The translations under genes were made by a program, and so were the position numbers. A stretch of DNA of 64,000 nt, from assembly GCF_043290135.1 (NCBI RefSeq), contig NC_134710.1, forward strand, positions 202,424,692 through 202,488,691, in the 5' to 3' direction. This document shows, piece after piece, positions 1 through 62,180 of the stretch (within the stretch, counting starts at the first letter, position 1; the number at the start of each line of letters is the position of its first letter). Source of the DNA: Rhipicephalus microplus (lineage: Eukaryota > Arthropoda > Arachnida > Ixodida > Ixodidae). Under the pieces are notes generated by a model, which made no database searches, had not been told where the DNA came from, and worked only from the letters and a program-made list of their open reading frames with translations.

Positions 1-440
1 CGAAGGTATACGATTGGTGCAAACATAATCATATGACATGCGTTTTATGTGAGAACATGACTACATACCACACTCATGATGACTCATGATGCGGTCGCGG
101 CTATTTCGCTAGCTTCATATATACCAAATTTGGTATCACGTGACATGAATAAACGACGAAGGTAGACGACACGTCCAAGCATGGTAATCATGCAGTCATG
201 ACAGACATGATAGTCATGTAAAGCCTGACTACATGCTACGCTCATAGCATGCTCACGACCGTTTCGCTAGGTTCACATATATCAAATGTGGTATTACGAG
301 ACGTAAATGGTCGACGAAAACAAGTTCCAGGCGGAAACATGAATCATGACATGGAAGTAATGTACGACATAATTAACGTGTGGCTCATAATAACATTGAG
401 CTAATATTAAATTACATAATTATACCTTCCTCATTTGTGA
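1..440. repeat. diverged tandem-type dispersed repeat, unit about 158 bp
   Basis: Two units share landmarks such as TTTCGCTAG, TCATATATACCAAA/TCACATATATCAAA and 'CGACGAA'. The landmark TTTCGCT occurs at 104 and 262. The same unit recurs at about 51,560-52,030. No coding potential. Confidence 0.6.
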
Positions 441-1369
441 TTCGCATATGATCGATTCCTACTGTACGAGGGATCCGCCGATTTTTGTCTGTTCTGTGGC
501 TACCCATGCCCACCTCCTCTTTCTGCACCTGCAGATATACTTGTACCACTGTTACTACTATTACTACTACTACTACTAATAATAATAATAATAATAATAA
601 TATACTAGGTGTGCAGCTTATTCACGGTCATAAGGCTAAGGTTCGCGCATGTATACAATGCCTTCATTCGGTAAATACACATGCCACGGAGAACGTTTCT
701 ACACAAGTGGCTCGCTGCCAGGCGTGTTTGTTCATTTCACACAAGGCTCGCATCGAAGCTTTCTGTTCATTTTGATTTGGGAGAGTTGTGTACGACCGGC
801 ATTAGGACTTCAAAATATTTTTGAATGGCATAACAAAAAGCCAGATCATGGCATTCAACTTAGCCAGGTCAACTTAGCAAACCGAAAAGCAAGATGGTTA
901 TAAAATTTCAAAAATCTATGAGAAGAATGTATATGTTAGCCTGCTAAACTGCCTATTCCAGTTGGTTTTCTGAATGCTCCTATTGCTTCATGGAGCTCAC
1001 ATACAGAAATACACTTACTCATACAGATACTTATTCATAGGCCGTCACGTATGTTCAATTATTTATGCATTCGATATATCTCTTGTACTGCGACTATAAA
1101 TATCACTAAGAACTCAAAACGATACTTTCTAACCAGCCATGCTGTTACCTTGCGACAGTTCTCGTTCGACATGATTCAGGTATTTGTGTCTTCGAGAAGT
1201 TTTTGCATGGAATGGTCTATTAAAATCACCCAAATTGAGAGCGATTGTTTATATCTTCATTGACCTATGGCCAATTCTCTACATTCTGTTCACATTTGGT
1301 GCAAACTACGCCACATTGATATTAGGAGCATGCGTGTACCTTTTCCTTCACACACAAAGTAATATAACA
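441..1369. other. no recognisable gene
   Basis: Holds a (TAC)n/(AAT)n simple repeat at about 548-602. Otherwise AT-rich sequence in which only short, biased open frames are seen. Confidence 0.4.
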
Positions 1370-1373
1370 TTAA

Positions 1374-1952
1374 AGGGGCTCTAAAACAGTTTTTTGAATA
1401 ACCATGAAATTAGTTCGCTGAAAGAGCTTATTGCCTCACAAATTGAACACCGCAAAATTTTCAAGAAACCGTCCAGTACGAGTGGAGTTGCAAAGATTTG
1501 TCGCACGCTGCAATTGCATTCTCTCGTCTCTCGTCCTGACAAAAGCACTGGACGCTAAGCAGGGAGAGATGGCAGGGCTAACAAAATACGTCGCGGGCAC
1601 CTCGTGACCTTGAGCACGTTTTTTTTCTTTTTTTTGACTACACGGCTTTTTTAGTACTATCGCGCGCGCACGCGTGAACAAGTGACGACTTCCCACGGCT
1701 TTCTCTGTAACGACCGAGCGCGTCATGTTCAAATCAGCCAATGGCTGATAGATGGCCATTCTACGAGTAATTTTTCAGCGTCTTCCGTCATTTGTCGAGG
1801 GAAGATAAAAACTTTTAGCTGACTCTGATAGTTTATTGTGAATTCCAGGCCGCATGTTGCACTATACTATATGACTCGCGTGTTCTCGGGAACCTCTACT
1901 ACCGAATCGGCAGCGTTTTGTCACCATTCTCAGAAAGTGTTGAAAGGCCCCT
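1374..1952 (+). mobile_element. 579-bp MITE with terminal inverted repeats, copy A
   Basis: Begins AGGGGCTCTAAAACAGTTTTT and ends with the imperfect inverse (GTGTTGAAAGGCCCCT). It is flanked by TTAA at 1370-1373 and TCAA at 1953-1956, resembling a decayed piggyBac-type target duplication. A second copy lies in opposite orientation at 36252-36826 and aligns along nearly its whole length. No ORF; non-autonomous. Confidence 0.6.
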
Positions 1953-2509
1953 TCAAGTCTTGCGTATTTAGTGATTGTTAAAACTGCGTTCAAGCAGTGC
2001 CAGGCAAAAAATACCAGTAAAAAGAAACTTAGAGAATGGTGACAAAACGCTGAGAACGACTTCAAAAATTCAAGAGATAACATAAACATTGAATATTGTT
2101 TTGACCCCAGCAGCACGCATTAAAAAATGAGTAGACATAGTGCTTACACAACAAAACAACTTTTCAACCAAGAGCGCACGACGATTGGCGTCTACGGAAG
2201 ACAAGAAACAAGTCAACCGAGGTGCTCATAACAGCTGACGCTAGTTCATTGAGATGGCACTACTTGTTTTTCCAGCATAGTGCATTCCTGCGCATTGTCA
2301 CATACAAAAATGATACAAACTTCCGGCGAGTGCATGCAATGTCCACACTTACTTGACACCCATGAGAGGCGTGTCCGCTAACACCTTATACTGCCTAATA
2401 AGCAAAAAAGGGAGCACCATCATAATGTGATAAGCATGCTTGCTTCATGTTCGCTCGTCGTTGAGGGGTAAACATACACGTCATTCACGGGTATCCGATA
2501 TACAAACAC

Positions 2510-2780
2510 TTGAAAGTAGCGCGCCCCACTGCGGTGGTCTAGTGGCTAAGGTACTCGGCTACTGACCCACGCAGGTCGAGGGTTCGAATTTCGGCTGCGG
2601 CGGCTGCATTTCCGGTGGAGGCGGAAATGTTGTAGGCCCATGTGCTCAGATTTGGGTGCACGTCACAGAACCCCAGGTGGTCGAAATTTCCGGAGCCCTC
2701 CACTACAGCGTCTCTCATAATCATATGGTGGTTTTGGGACGTTGACCCCGACATATCATCATCATCTTTGAAAGTAGCGC
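2510..2780 (+). mobile_element. Ruka-type tRNA-derived SINE with 13-bp target-site duplication
   Basis: The body 2523-2767 starts with a tRNA-like head holding an A box (GGTCTAGTGGCTAAGG) and B box (GGGTTCGAATT). It then runs through the tick-specific body (GGAGGCGGAAATGTTGTAGG, CATAATCATATGGTGG) and ends in an ATC-rich tail. The perfect direct repeat TTGAAAGTAGCGC flanks it at 2510-2522 and 2768-2780. Transcribed by Pol III and mobilised by LINE machinery in the family. Confidence 0.9.
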
Positions 2781-4931
2781 TCTCCAGCCGTTCACGGGTA
2801 CTACGCGGGTTGCCCTGACTCTTGCGTTTACGTAAGTGTGTTCGACGGATCTCAGGTATAGCGAACATAACGTAGAACACACTAAGCTAGCAGGAACTAA
2901 AATGTTCAGGGAAGGTCACGTGTGTCAACAATATATGGAAGACGTTGCTGCACACCCCGCTGCCTAGTTTCACAGAATACGGCGAAAGGCAACCAGCATG
3001 CACCGCTTATTCTTATGAATAGATAGTTACAGTATCGCAATATCACTAACGTTCCGCTATTTATCTGCACACTCCCAGGAAGCCGCTTGACAAGCCTGTC
3101 TCGGGTGCGTGAAGTGCGCGCCTCATCCTTCTTGTCTATACTTGCACAGCCACAGTATAATGAATACGGTGAGCAAGCAATATGCTACGTGCATCAACCC
3201 TGCTCCTTCAAATGCATTCTACGCTCAGCGCGACAGCTTTTCTTGGCACTCAAGGGAAAGCTCGGAGCCAAATCGCGTGCATCCTACCGCCAGTGAAGGT
3301 AGTTTGAAAGTAACGCTCGTATTTTCAACGTGAAGTATACATGTTCCTCCTTTATTTTCTACGTGGAGCTATTTGAGACATGACGCAGCTCACACCTGTA
3401 AGGTATTCATATTTATTTTATTTATCTGTTGTGACTTCGCGTTTTTCAACGCGTGAAAAAGTTTCCGCTTTTTACCTGCGGTCCCTAGAAGGGACTACTT
3501 CGCGTCGTGCTACATGTGCAGAAGCTCTACATCCATAGCTTTCCTTTCAGTGCCCAGAAAATTTGCCGTCGAGTATAGTACAACCGAAAATGTTACGAAT
3601 ATTTTAATCTCACTAGTAGGTGCTCCCCGTGGTGAATGCGATGAAGCTTTAATGAGAATTGAACCGTGAGCAAATCAGTAAAATATCTTTACTTTTTTGC
3701 TCGAGTGACAACAGTAAGCCAAAATCTTTCAGGCAGCCACAGAACACAGAATGATACCTCGATTTTTTCATAATATTCAGGGTACAGTAGAGTTCAGTCA
3801 TCTCCCGCGCCGTCAAATTTATCGGAATGAGCTTTGAGCGACATGTGCGCTTACTGATTGATGGCTCTCTAATTGGCATCGCCGTCGTCTGCTCAGGCAA
3901 ATAAGCCCGCATACAGTATGTTCAGAGGGTGGTGCTGGAATCGAAAATAAGCGCTAAATATGCAGTGATCTGAAGAAATCTCGACAGATACTGCTAGCAT
4001 GCTCAGCTGCAAGAAAAAAAAACGCACGGTGCGCTTTTTAGCGTGACTGTGTCGTGCAGTATTAACCACAATAAATGGTTACAACATAAAATTAATTACA
4101 ATTTATCCGTGCAATATAATTGTGCTCGGTCATTTTTGTTCTAACAGTAACTATATTTTCGCTGTTAATGTAGTTACTACGCATATCAAGAACTAAAAGA
4201 TTGTTGTCTATAGATAAAATGTTATGTTGGGCTGAAAGTGACGGTGGAACCTCCGCTGAAATTCTGGAGGAAGTTAAACTTCTTGACCAAGAGGTAACGA
4301 CGCCAACATGTGTCTGTCACCTGCCTGAATTACACGTAACGTGAACAACGTCACGAAAATGATCAAATGAAATTGGAAGGGCATCTAAGAATATTCTCTA
4401 GGACAGTTGTTTCTGAGCAGAGCTTGCATTTTTGGGATTTAACCAACGGTAGCTTCTGTTGTGTTGTGTTGACGTGTGATTCAGGTTTATATCGCCTCGA
4501 CAACTCCCTTTCTGTAAAATCTGGCTTCATGTAAACATAACCACACAATAAGAAAAGAAGAGATTATATTTCATGGTGTCACCTTATACCAACATTGTCC
4601 AGTCTAACACTCACAGATCAATGTTAATGCTGAAATAAAATATATCATGCTTTTCATCGTTTATCAGCCCACTAAATATACCAACGTTCTTGTCTGATAA
4701 ACCTGTGGCAGATCATAAAATACCAAAAATTTGAGCCTAAAAAGGACGCTAATGGGCAGTACAAATGTAATCTGACTGAAGGGGCTCAGCGGCTCATTCA
4801 AAGTAATGTTACAAATGATGTTAATGAATAAAACCCTCTACAAACTTTTGCAAGTTACTGCACATGCAATCCCTACTTTTTATGGGTACGTCTTTCTCTG
4901 CAAATTATTTTTTATGCCTTGGATTCTCCAG
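2781..4931. other. no recognisable gene; upstream of first visible CLCA exon
   Basis: Moderately AT-rich unique-looking sequence. Short open frames lack domain features. An earlier CLCA exon (signal peptide) would be expected here or outside the window, but I could not identify one. Confidence 0.35.
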
Positions 4932-54044
<49,113 letters not shown>

Positions 54045-54086
54045 GTATTGAGTTACAATGTGCATGTATACAAGAGAGGCGCGGGT

Positions 54087-55094
54087 GAACTTATGGACAC
54101 TCTATGAGAAATCATTTAACAACTAGGAAAGGGACAGTAACATTCCTCGTTCGGCCGATTCTCATCCCAATGTGCAACTCTCTCTTTTGTCAGTGTTGAG
54201 AATGCCCAGTAAACAAACAAAACATCCTCAGCCGAATACGATAAAAAGTGGTATATTTTTGGGCACTATTTCAGGAGCTTTAGTATCGACCACCCACAAC
54301 GTAGGTCGCATATTCTGTGTTTGCGAGGACGATAACAATGACGATGGGGTAAACTTTGACTTACTGCTTCGAAAAAAGTTGCTAAAATGTAAGCGGTGCA
54401 TGACGAGTAAAACGCAAGAGAGCACAGAAATTAAAAAAAAACAGAAACGCATAAATAGTTTACTGGAGCAAAGAAATTCAGAAAAAGAAACGAGGACGCT
54501 ATACGTGAGCTAATCTTTTTTTTTACTTATTCTCTTGATAATGATATGACCATCACTTTGATAACAGTGACATGCATGAATAAAATAGGGACTGTCGAGA
54601 CATTTCGATTAATCGAGCGATTGGTTGCGGCAGTGACGGCGTATACATACACCACTCATCTCACTAACTATAGTCTCAATTTGTCACCGAGCCATCTACA
54701 AGAACCCTTCACAGCCATAGCTTGATCTGTGTTCGTTCTGCTACATTTGAAATCAAATGCAATGGTCACGCCTACTGCTGCCGGGTTTATCGCTTGATGG
54801 ATAGAAACACACTCCAACAGGATTTATCTCATTGTGTTTATACAATTTACACACGCTACAGCAAGTCATACTTATTTTTAGAAATTTCTCTTACCTAAGT
54901 ATTGACTAAAGGTAATTCACTGTCTGTCTGTCGTATAGCAGTTCTAAGACACCACTTATTGAGCCCGAACAACAAGGAAGTGACCTTTATAGGTTTCTTT
55001 TAACACGAGGTTTCTTTTAACACGAAAGCGTTTCATGCCAGGGTCCACTACGGCCTCGCTGACACATTTCCGTCACGGGTATGACTGTGCTAAT
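54087..55094. other. no recognisable gene
   Basis: The frame at 54172-54513 is Lys-rich and without known domain. No further CLCA exon identified. Confidence 0.35.
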
Positions 55095-55560
55095 AGATTG
55101 CAAAGAAAAAAGTCACAGGTTTGCCGCAAAGGCGAAGCAATGACCTTGATAGCAACACATTGGAAGGTCACGCCAAGAATGGCAAGTAGATCGAAACGTT
55201 CCCCACTTTTCTCACGCACAAATTACCACGAAACGTATTCACAGGTACAGATAAACGCAAATAGGCGTCTCAGTTGTTACTTCGCTGTCTGAAAAACGCA
55301 CTCTTTTCGCAAACGGAGATCGTGCGACGAGTACAGTGACTTTTGTGTGCCTGGTAACTACAATAGAATCGCCCCGGTGAAAGCCCAAGTCCAGCCAAGG
55401 CGTACGATTGTCCCCACCGCGATATAAGCGAGTGCACCCGTGATCGTTCATCTTGCCCCCTCTCCGCAGCGCAAAGTAAGCATGGGAGATGAGAGCGCAC
55501 GCCACTGCATTGTGACGATCCAGCGACGCGCACTAATGGCGCCATCTCGCTGGTAAAGAT
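55095..55560 (+). repeat. dispersed repeat, copy 2 (copy 1 at 44880-45505)
   Basis: Same landmarks in the same order. Ends near GGCGCCATCTCGCTGGTAAA, where copy 1 runs into the perfect inverted repeat. Confidence 0.5.
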
Positions 55561-55649
55561 GAAAACAAACCCCCCCCCCCGAGATGCCAATCATCAGCGG
55601 TAAGTGGTAGATATAAATAGCTTGCTGTTTGAACGTTGAATAAAGTGCT

Positions 55650-55730
55650 CCTTCGTGGCTCAGTGGTTAGCGCCTCGCACTCAACTTCAGAGGTCAGACG
55701 TTCAATTTCGCGCGCCGGAATCGCGCCTGT
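55650..55730 (+). repeat. tRNA-like SINE head
   Basis: TTCGTGGCTCAGTGGTTAGC (A-box-like) and GTTCAATTTCGCGCGCC (B-box-like); relative of 48572-48645. Acceptor pairing is poor, so not a functional tRNA. Confidence 0.5.
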
Positions 55731-55929
55731 GGTTGCGTTGTTTCAATTTTGGAATAGGGGGACGAGTAAATGTTCGGGGTCAGAGCACGGAGCTTTACAA
55801 CACTACCATCTATGGTGAGCTGAACCGTACCAGACAAGAGGTAGTTTTCACACAAAACCATGTCCGCGTGCTATTCCTGGACCCGGAACGCCGGCAAGGA
55901 AATCGCTCCTAGCTTCGGTTCTCACTGGT

Positions 55930-57150
55930 AACCCAATGCACCGACAGGCAACGCACTCCAGCCGAGGCCGCTCAAGGGTGTCTTGGACCAAGGCTGGAGG
56001 GTGACTGGGGGGTGGCGTCGATGTAGCGCAGTAAGGGCAGCTCCGGTTTGTACAAGTGCCGTAAGGTACCCAATTCCAGCAACGCGGACTTGTACTGAAG
56101 GAAGCGGTCGCGGTGGGGATTGGGGGGATTGATTTTGTGCATGTGGTAGAGTCACGTTGTCGATCCTGTCATCGAAACTCGGCGGGGGTTTCTTTTTTCT
56201 GAACAAGCCGAGTCTGGTATTCATGTGAGGCATTGAATATCCTATCGGTGAGCTGCACTCCTTAGCTGCAGCCTCGCGGATGAGCCACTCCTCAGCTTCA
56301 CCCTCGATAGTCGTCTGGTTGAGCGCGCATGTGCCATTGTGGCACCAGCTGAAAACAACGATGAGCCTTGCACTCCGTTCTAGCCAGGTTCGTTTCTTTA
56401 TGCCCTCGCATTTATGCCGCGCCTCGGCACCTGCACAAAGGCAGGCGATGACGACCTGTCATTTATAATTGTCGGGCCAGTGGCCATATCGAGAGCCGAG
56501 AGCATTGACAGTCGCCACCCATATGTCAGCGTCCTCCTGGAAGCCTAGAATCCGAAAGAGCGGTTTACGGTGAGCCGGCCGGCTAGACACCGGAGCTCAA
56601 CGACACCAAGCAGTCGAGCAGTTAGGACAGTTGCGTGAGAGCACACAAGAGCTCTGCGCTGCTCTTGGTTGTGGTGCCTGGGGAGCGAAAAATCCCGTCC
56701 GCACAGTATGCGGCTGGTGTAGCACTCAGAGGGGAGACCCACGGCCAACGGAGCATGGGTGGTGTCACTCGCCTAGTAGATTGTAGAGTGGCTGTTACAC
56801 GAACCAAATCTTGGTAAGCGTGAGCCGAATTTCCGGAAATGAGCCGTGGCGCATTGTAAAGGCAAAGTAGCCCGCCGCCGGTCAAGTAGTTCGTCGGGGC
56901 CATCGTGGAGGCCTGTACTTCGTCCGCTGGTGGGTAGGAAGGATACTTGCAGTGGTGGCTGACTTGCGGGTTTCACCATCGAGGAAGCCTGGCCTTGTTC
57001 TTCTGGAAAGCGCGTTACGTCAAGGTAGCAGTTGGGGTTCGCCAAAGCTTTTCGACACCTTGTAAAGGAAGCGAGAGAGAACAGAGACAGCGACCGTTCT
57101 CTGGTCCGACTGTGTGTGTGTGGGGGGGGGGGGGGGGGAGCACTCAAGTG
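55930..57150 (-). pseudogene. gag-like fragment, third relative of the gag-only LTR element
   Basis: On the minus strand a frame reads FRILGFQEDADIWVATVNAL, parallel to ELYGVRNDADSWVATV in copy 1. The N-terminal part (KPASQPPLQVSFLP) matches TRPPLQVPNEP. It is heavily interrupted, and no LTRs were recognised. Confidence 0.5.
57110..57139. repeat. (TG)n and poly(G) tract
   Basis: A short TG run followed by about 18 G. Confidence 0.9.
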
Positions 57151-57283
57151 CTGTCACCTAAAAACAAACTCTTCGCGCTTTTCAATGATTTCGCGTCTCA
57201 GCTATGCACGACGTTCACGACGCGAGTCCAAGCGCGAACCACCTCGTAAAGGCTGTGTTGCGCTCATTGTTTGAAACTGAATA

Positions 57284-58275
57284 TTAAAAAAAATACGCAA
57301 TATTCTTTGCTGAAATGAATGGATATACTTGTATGTTTTGAAGGAATGAATTTAATACGCCCTCCCATTCAAACCTAATGAAGTCCACTGTACATCCCTT
57401 CAAATGAGTGGCATTTTGAAAGTCAGCCAGAACCAACACTTCAGCTGAGTTTTCGACCGACATCTTCGAACACAGGGCCTCCACGCACGTTATTTTTAAA
57501 CGTTCCAAGGCGTACTTGTCTGCGGCCGCCATAAGGACACCAGTCATGTTTTGAAGGTTGAGTACTTGCCCGGTGTAAATGAATCGCAGCCGTTAATGTA
57601 GTGTGTTGGGGTCCATGTCTCAGATGTCTACTTGGTTCTCATCTTTGATGTTGTGCTGACACATGGCTGCAAACACGGACGACTTAGCTGAAAGAATGGC
57701 TTTATGCGGACGGAATCGCCGGCCACTAATGCTCAGAAGAATATCGTTGAGATCGCCGCTTCTTAGAAGGTCTCGAAAATATCCGGGCAGCCAGCATACG
57801 GGTACATCAAAGAGCACATGGTTATTATGCCCTGATATTTCCCTTGTAGCCTCAAGAGCGTGCACCTCACAGAAGATGGTAAGTTTGTCCCAAAGAAGGA
57901 GTTCATCGAACCTGTACAGCGAAAATACAGTTCGAGCAAAGTTCTGCAGGCCCCAATGTTTTCCTGGGACGAAGTATAATGCCTTAGGACTCAGAACGGT
58001 TTCTCTTTCTTCTTTGTTTACGTCTAGAAGGTAAAACGTGATCTTCGTACAGAGCTCACTCTGGTTGCTGGATTTCAGCAGCAGATACAAGGAAATGTAG
58101 TCCTTGATTTTTTCGTCCAGACCATTAGGACTGACCTTCAAACACCATTTTACTGTGTCCATGGCTCTTGAAGAAAAAATATCAAACTGTTGATCACTTT
58201 CACAGTATCTTCGCGGTAAAAGCTGAAGTGGTGGATTGTCCTTATGAATGATAAGTTCATCAAGTTAGAACTGGT
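57284..58275 (-). pseudogene. SPOP-like MATH-BTB gene, intronless pseudogene
   Basis: Minus strand. The MATH domain is seen as TIHHFSFYRED in one frame, then (after a frameshift near 58175) MDTVKWCLKVSPNGLDEKIK, YISLYLLL and LTIFCEV. The BTB domain is seen as DILLSISGRRFRPHKAILSA and, later, FIYTGQVLNLQNM and AAADKYALERLKITCVEALC. SPOP proteins are substrate adaptors of Cullin-3 ubiquitin ligases. Two in-frame stops (TGA at 57620-57622, TAA at 57593-57595) lie between the BTB halves. The C-terminal helices diverge after VDFIRFE. Absence of introns suggests a retrocopy or a member of an intronless tandem family. Confidence 0.8.
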
Positions 58276-58909
58276 CCAGCACCAGTTCTCTGCAACAACC
58301 GTGCTGAGTTCGTTATGTTAGGGACCTGTTGGTGGACGAAGAATAGTCAGACCCGACTCCGGTAGCACCTCTCCGTGGGAAGTAGCGGCACGGCGCCTAC
58401 TTCGGTCCATGCCAGAGTCGGTAAGGAGACACCGCTGAAGGAGGCGAACTACGCTGCAGCTGAGAGAGCACGGTCAATTGAAGAGACGCAGCAACGCTGA
58501 TATTGTGGCCAGCTGATGATGAGGATGACGACCTCAAATGAATGGTGCTTACGCACTAAGGGAGAAAAGATAGAACCAGGCAGCAGGATATTTCAAGCAA
58601 TGAAACAAAAACCAATCTGCAAAAATAGTTCAGAGATAAAACGGCGAATAAATAAAATGCTTGCTGAGCAAGTGGTCAAAGCATCTCTTGTTCCTGATAG
58701 AAAAATCTAAAAACTACAAATTTTAAAATAAGGATAGACTGATAGGGTAATCTTTTTCTTGCCTTGATGCAGTCAAACACAGTAAAGCATACATACCTGT
58801 GGCAGTGATCCAATGAAGCATCGCGAAGTGATAAAAGTACTGTAACCTTTACTACTATTCTTAACTTCTGCATTGAGGCTTCTAAAAATATTTTTCTATG
58901 ATAATAACG
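58276..58909. other. no recognisable gene
   Basis: Short frames only, between the SPOP-like pseudogene and the LINE 3' end. Confidence 0.35.
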
Positions 58910-59120
58910 ACGACCGAATAAAAAAGAAACGTTTTATTGTTTCAATTCAGTTGCAAAAATGCACAACGGGGACACCTTGAGTCAAGCTTTGTTTAAGTAA
59001 TAATTCAGTTGTCAAACTACACCACGCAATGTTGTACAAGTAACTTCCAACTGGCGAGGTACACACCAATGTTTACTCGTGCACTGGCTTAAATCCTCTA
59101 AATCTTTAACTTCATTCACT

Positions 59121-59513
59121 TTACATATTTCCTATTGCAAACGAGCATTTCTGAACCGTAACGCTGTCACGTAGGCCATATGTGGTAAAACTGGGATGAT
59201 GGGTCCACTCTGGGACACTGCTGTTCAAGTATAATCCACAGTGGCCTATAGTTACACACCGCCAAAGCAGTTTTCGTACGTTTTGTGGTAATAAACTATG
59301 AAACGTGTTCATCAGTTCTGCATTTGCTGCCGCAGAAAGTGCAAAACATACTGATAGTGAATCCGTAATAACCACTGCTTCTGATTTGATTGGTAACATT
59401 TTGCATAGGGATAAAACAATAGTCATCCATTCTGCAATGAATTGAGTGTTATACTCGGAGGGTCGAATTGAAAAGGACCAGTCAAGAGAAGAGGAAAAGC
59501 TGTCCAACCCCAT
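59121..59513 (-). pseudogene. LINE RNase H domain
   Basis: Contains SSLDWSFSIRPSEYNTQFIA with the Glu position and EAVVITDSLSVCFALSAAAN with a catalytic Asp. The upstream 'TDGS' strand is cut off by the insertion at 59516. Confidence 0.7.
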
Positions 59514-59515
59514 CC

Positions 59516-59697
59516 TTTTTTTTAAACAGATGCATCATTCGCAATTATATTGCTTATCTCCAGAAGGGTGACCAGAGCTTAGTCAAGCTTGCGCAGCTTT
59601 TTTCTCTGGTCCTCTATTTTCGCAGTGACAATGCGTTGTATTGTCTGAAGCGAAAATAAAATTTTGATTTGATTGATTGATTTTATTGATTGATTGA
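59516..59697 (+). mobile_element. short 3' tail of another retroposon with (GATT)n
   Basis: The tail region GACAATGCGTTGTATTGTCT...GAAAATAAAATTTTGATTTG ends in GATTGATTGATT repeats. It splits the RNase-H-side coding sequence of the minus-strand LINE (LADHLAYL before it, DSFSSSLDW after). Target duplication not resolved. Confidence 0.5.
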
Positions 59698-60111
59698 GAT
59701 AAGCTAGATGATCTGCTAATTGGTCCTTTAAATATATATGTGGCATTTGCTTCACGTTATGAGGAAATACATCAAACTGTATACTAAGCATTGACTCTAT
59801 GTTGCCTATTGAGTCAATATGTTGAAACAACAGTAGCTTCCCTAGCATCGCTTGTGCAAATATAAGTTCTGGTGTGTGTAATCGCGACGAATGTGTTTCG
59901 ACGAAAAAGTTCGGTTCTTCAATAAAAGCGTAAACTCATCGTCTATGGTGCGAACTATCTATCTTCAAAAATGCTTGCACAGTAAGAATTTTACACCTAC
60001 CTAGCAGAGAAGCTAAGCGAGATTCCATATACAACACGTTGTTGACCACAAAATTTGGGAGACCCAGGCACAAACGCAACGCTTCTTATTCCAACAGTAC
60101 TAGGAGCTCAT

Positions 60112-61090
60112 TTAATAAGCGGCCCTGCCAAATAACAATACAGATCCGAATTCCATGATCGGCCACACATACAGTTTATATACCATTATTAGCGTATCTC
60201 TTCTCCACTCCGTTTTACGGTTTGCGACCTCCCGTAACCACCCCATGGCGAATGTTGCCTTAGAGTAAACCTCATCAATGTGGCTTTGCCCATTTAGTGT
60301 ATCATTATACAAGATGCCTAAATATTTACGGAAATCAGCCGGCGGAAAATGATCATTCATCTACATTAGCGTGATATTAATATGTTGCATAGAAGAGAAC
60401 GCAAGAAGCGCACTGTTCTTTACGTTCAGAGTCATGTAGATGTTTTTTGAGCCACACTTCTAGCAAATTGAGATAATTTTGCAGACTTTGATATAGTGAC
60501 TGAAGATCGTTATTACTCGCAAGGAAAGCAACATCGTCTGCATACACATATAATTGAATACCCCGAATTGATGGAATAAAGCTTTAAAATATTTTATACA
60601 GAACTAGTGACCGGACAGCCCCTTGTGAGGGCTGTCCTGTCACGTGTCTGTCACGTGTCTCCTTATATCTTATGTGATGAGCACCCATCTTTAAAGCAAT
60701 GAAATTCTTTTCCTCTTCGATACTTCGAAACCCACGCAGTGATATAGTTAGGAAAGTGATGATATTCCATTTGTTTTAATAAAATTCAATGTTCAACTTT
60801 ATCGTACGCTTTAGCCAAATCTAGAGTAACTCATGCAGAGTATTGGCAATGACGCCTAGCCTGTCGCATTCGGCTCTCTAAATAAAAATGCCCGCAACAT
60901 ATTAAGCAACCAGATCTGAAACCGATTTGACTGGGGTTTAAAATTGCGTTATTGTCAATATATTTCATAACCCGGGCATTCAAAACTCTTTCAACTAGCT
61001 TAACCACATTAGACGTGAGAGATATCGGCCTTGGATCAAATCCTGATTCCTGCTTTTTAAGAAGTGAAATCACTTTAGACAGCTTTCATT
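60112..61090 (-). pseudogene. LINE reverse transcriptase
   Basis: The first frame has DPRPISLTSNVVKLVERVLN and NPSQIGFRSG. Near 60510-60560 the frame LYVYADDVAFLASNND carries the catalytic YADD. The thumb-side block KYLGILYNDTLNGQSHI follows at 60112-60360. Confidence 0.8.
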
Positions 61091-61297
61091 CCACAGGTAT
61101 CTAAGCTTTTGTCAAATAAATATTCACCATATTCAGTACTTCAGGTGAAGAGATCTCGAATATCGCATTGGTCACATCGTCTGGCCGATGTTCTGAAAGA
61201 GATAATTGCTTTATTACCCCTGCCAGCTCATATAGTAACCTCCTCGAAATCATCACCCGCTATTGTGTTCACAATGTGCAGTGGAATAGTTGACATT

Positions 61298-61563
61298 AAT
61301 CTATGTGGTGCCGCCCCGCCGCGGTGGTCTAGTGGCTAAGGTACTCGGCTGCTGACCCGCAGGGCGCGGGTTCGAATCCCGGCTGCGGCGGCTGCATTTC
61401 CGATGGAGGCGGAAATGTTGTAGGCCCGTGTGCTCAGATTTGGGTGCACGTTAAAGAACCCCAGGTGGTCGAAATTTCCGGAGCCCTCCACTACGGCGTC
61501 TCTCATAATCATATAGTGGTTTTGGGACGTTAAACCCCACATATCATCAATCTATGTGGTGCC
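61298..61563 (+). mobile_element. Ruka-type SINE with 15-bp target-site duplication, inside the LINE
   Basis: The cleanest copy: A box GGTCTAGTGGCTAAGG, B box GGGTTCGAATCCC, full body and ATATCATC tail in 61313-61548. Flanked by perfect AATCTATGTGGTGCC at 61298-61312 and 61549-61563. Confidence 0.95.
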
Positions 61564-62180
61564 CTTTCACAATATTTTCTACTGAATCACAGAGTTTGAG
61601 TTGACGGGAAAAAGAACTGAATAGTCAATATTTTTAGAGGGTGGTAACATCTTTCGAGACGTTGAAAATCTGAAAAGATTCTTCAATTTTTAGCCTAAGA
61701 AAAATAATCAAATCGTTTCATATTATAGGCATCTGTTACTGTATTTATTGTGCGCTTCAAATCTGCTGCGGCGAATTTATATTTACACGAATTTTTGGGC
61801 ATTGGTTAACCAGCAGTTGTTTCTATGCAGCTTTACGTTTTCTATAGCCCCTCATGTAATCTTCATTCCACTATGAACTAATAAATAAACCTCCTGTAGT
61901 CGAGTTTAAACTAAAAGTTCCGTCTTTTACTGGTCTCTTTAACCCAGCACACAGGCTCATATCCCTTATGTCACCTTGCATGTCCTTGCGACGAATCAAA
62001 GTAGCCTGTAAGTCTTTTTTCGATTTTTGTGTTTGACAAATGAAGCGACCTTTTCGGCGAAAAGCACTTTTTTCGGAAAGTTGAGACAAAGCTAATAGGC
62101 AACTGATCGCTGCTAGAAGCGCAGTATGAAGTTTTCCGTGACCATATATTTAAGAATGAGCTTGAAAAATGTTAGGTCTA

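Noticed and set aside
1..440. Possible CRISPR-like array from regularly spaced repeats
   Set aside because: Units are ~158 bp and diverged throughout, with no short identical repeats and unique spacers; the genome is eukaryotic.
59516..59697. The (GATT)n-tailed fragment as the partner LINE of the Ruka SINE
   Set aside because: The SINE tail is (ATCA)n on its coding strand, the reverse complement of the LINE tail, so the 3' ends do not match.
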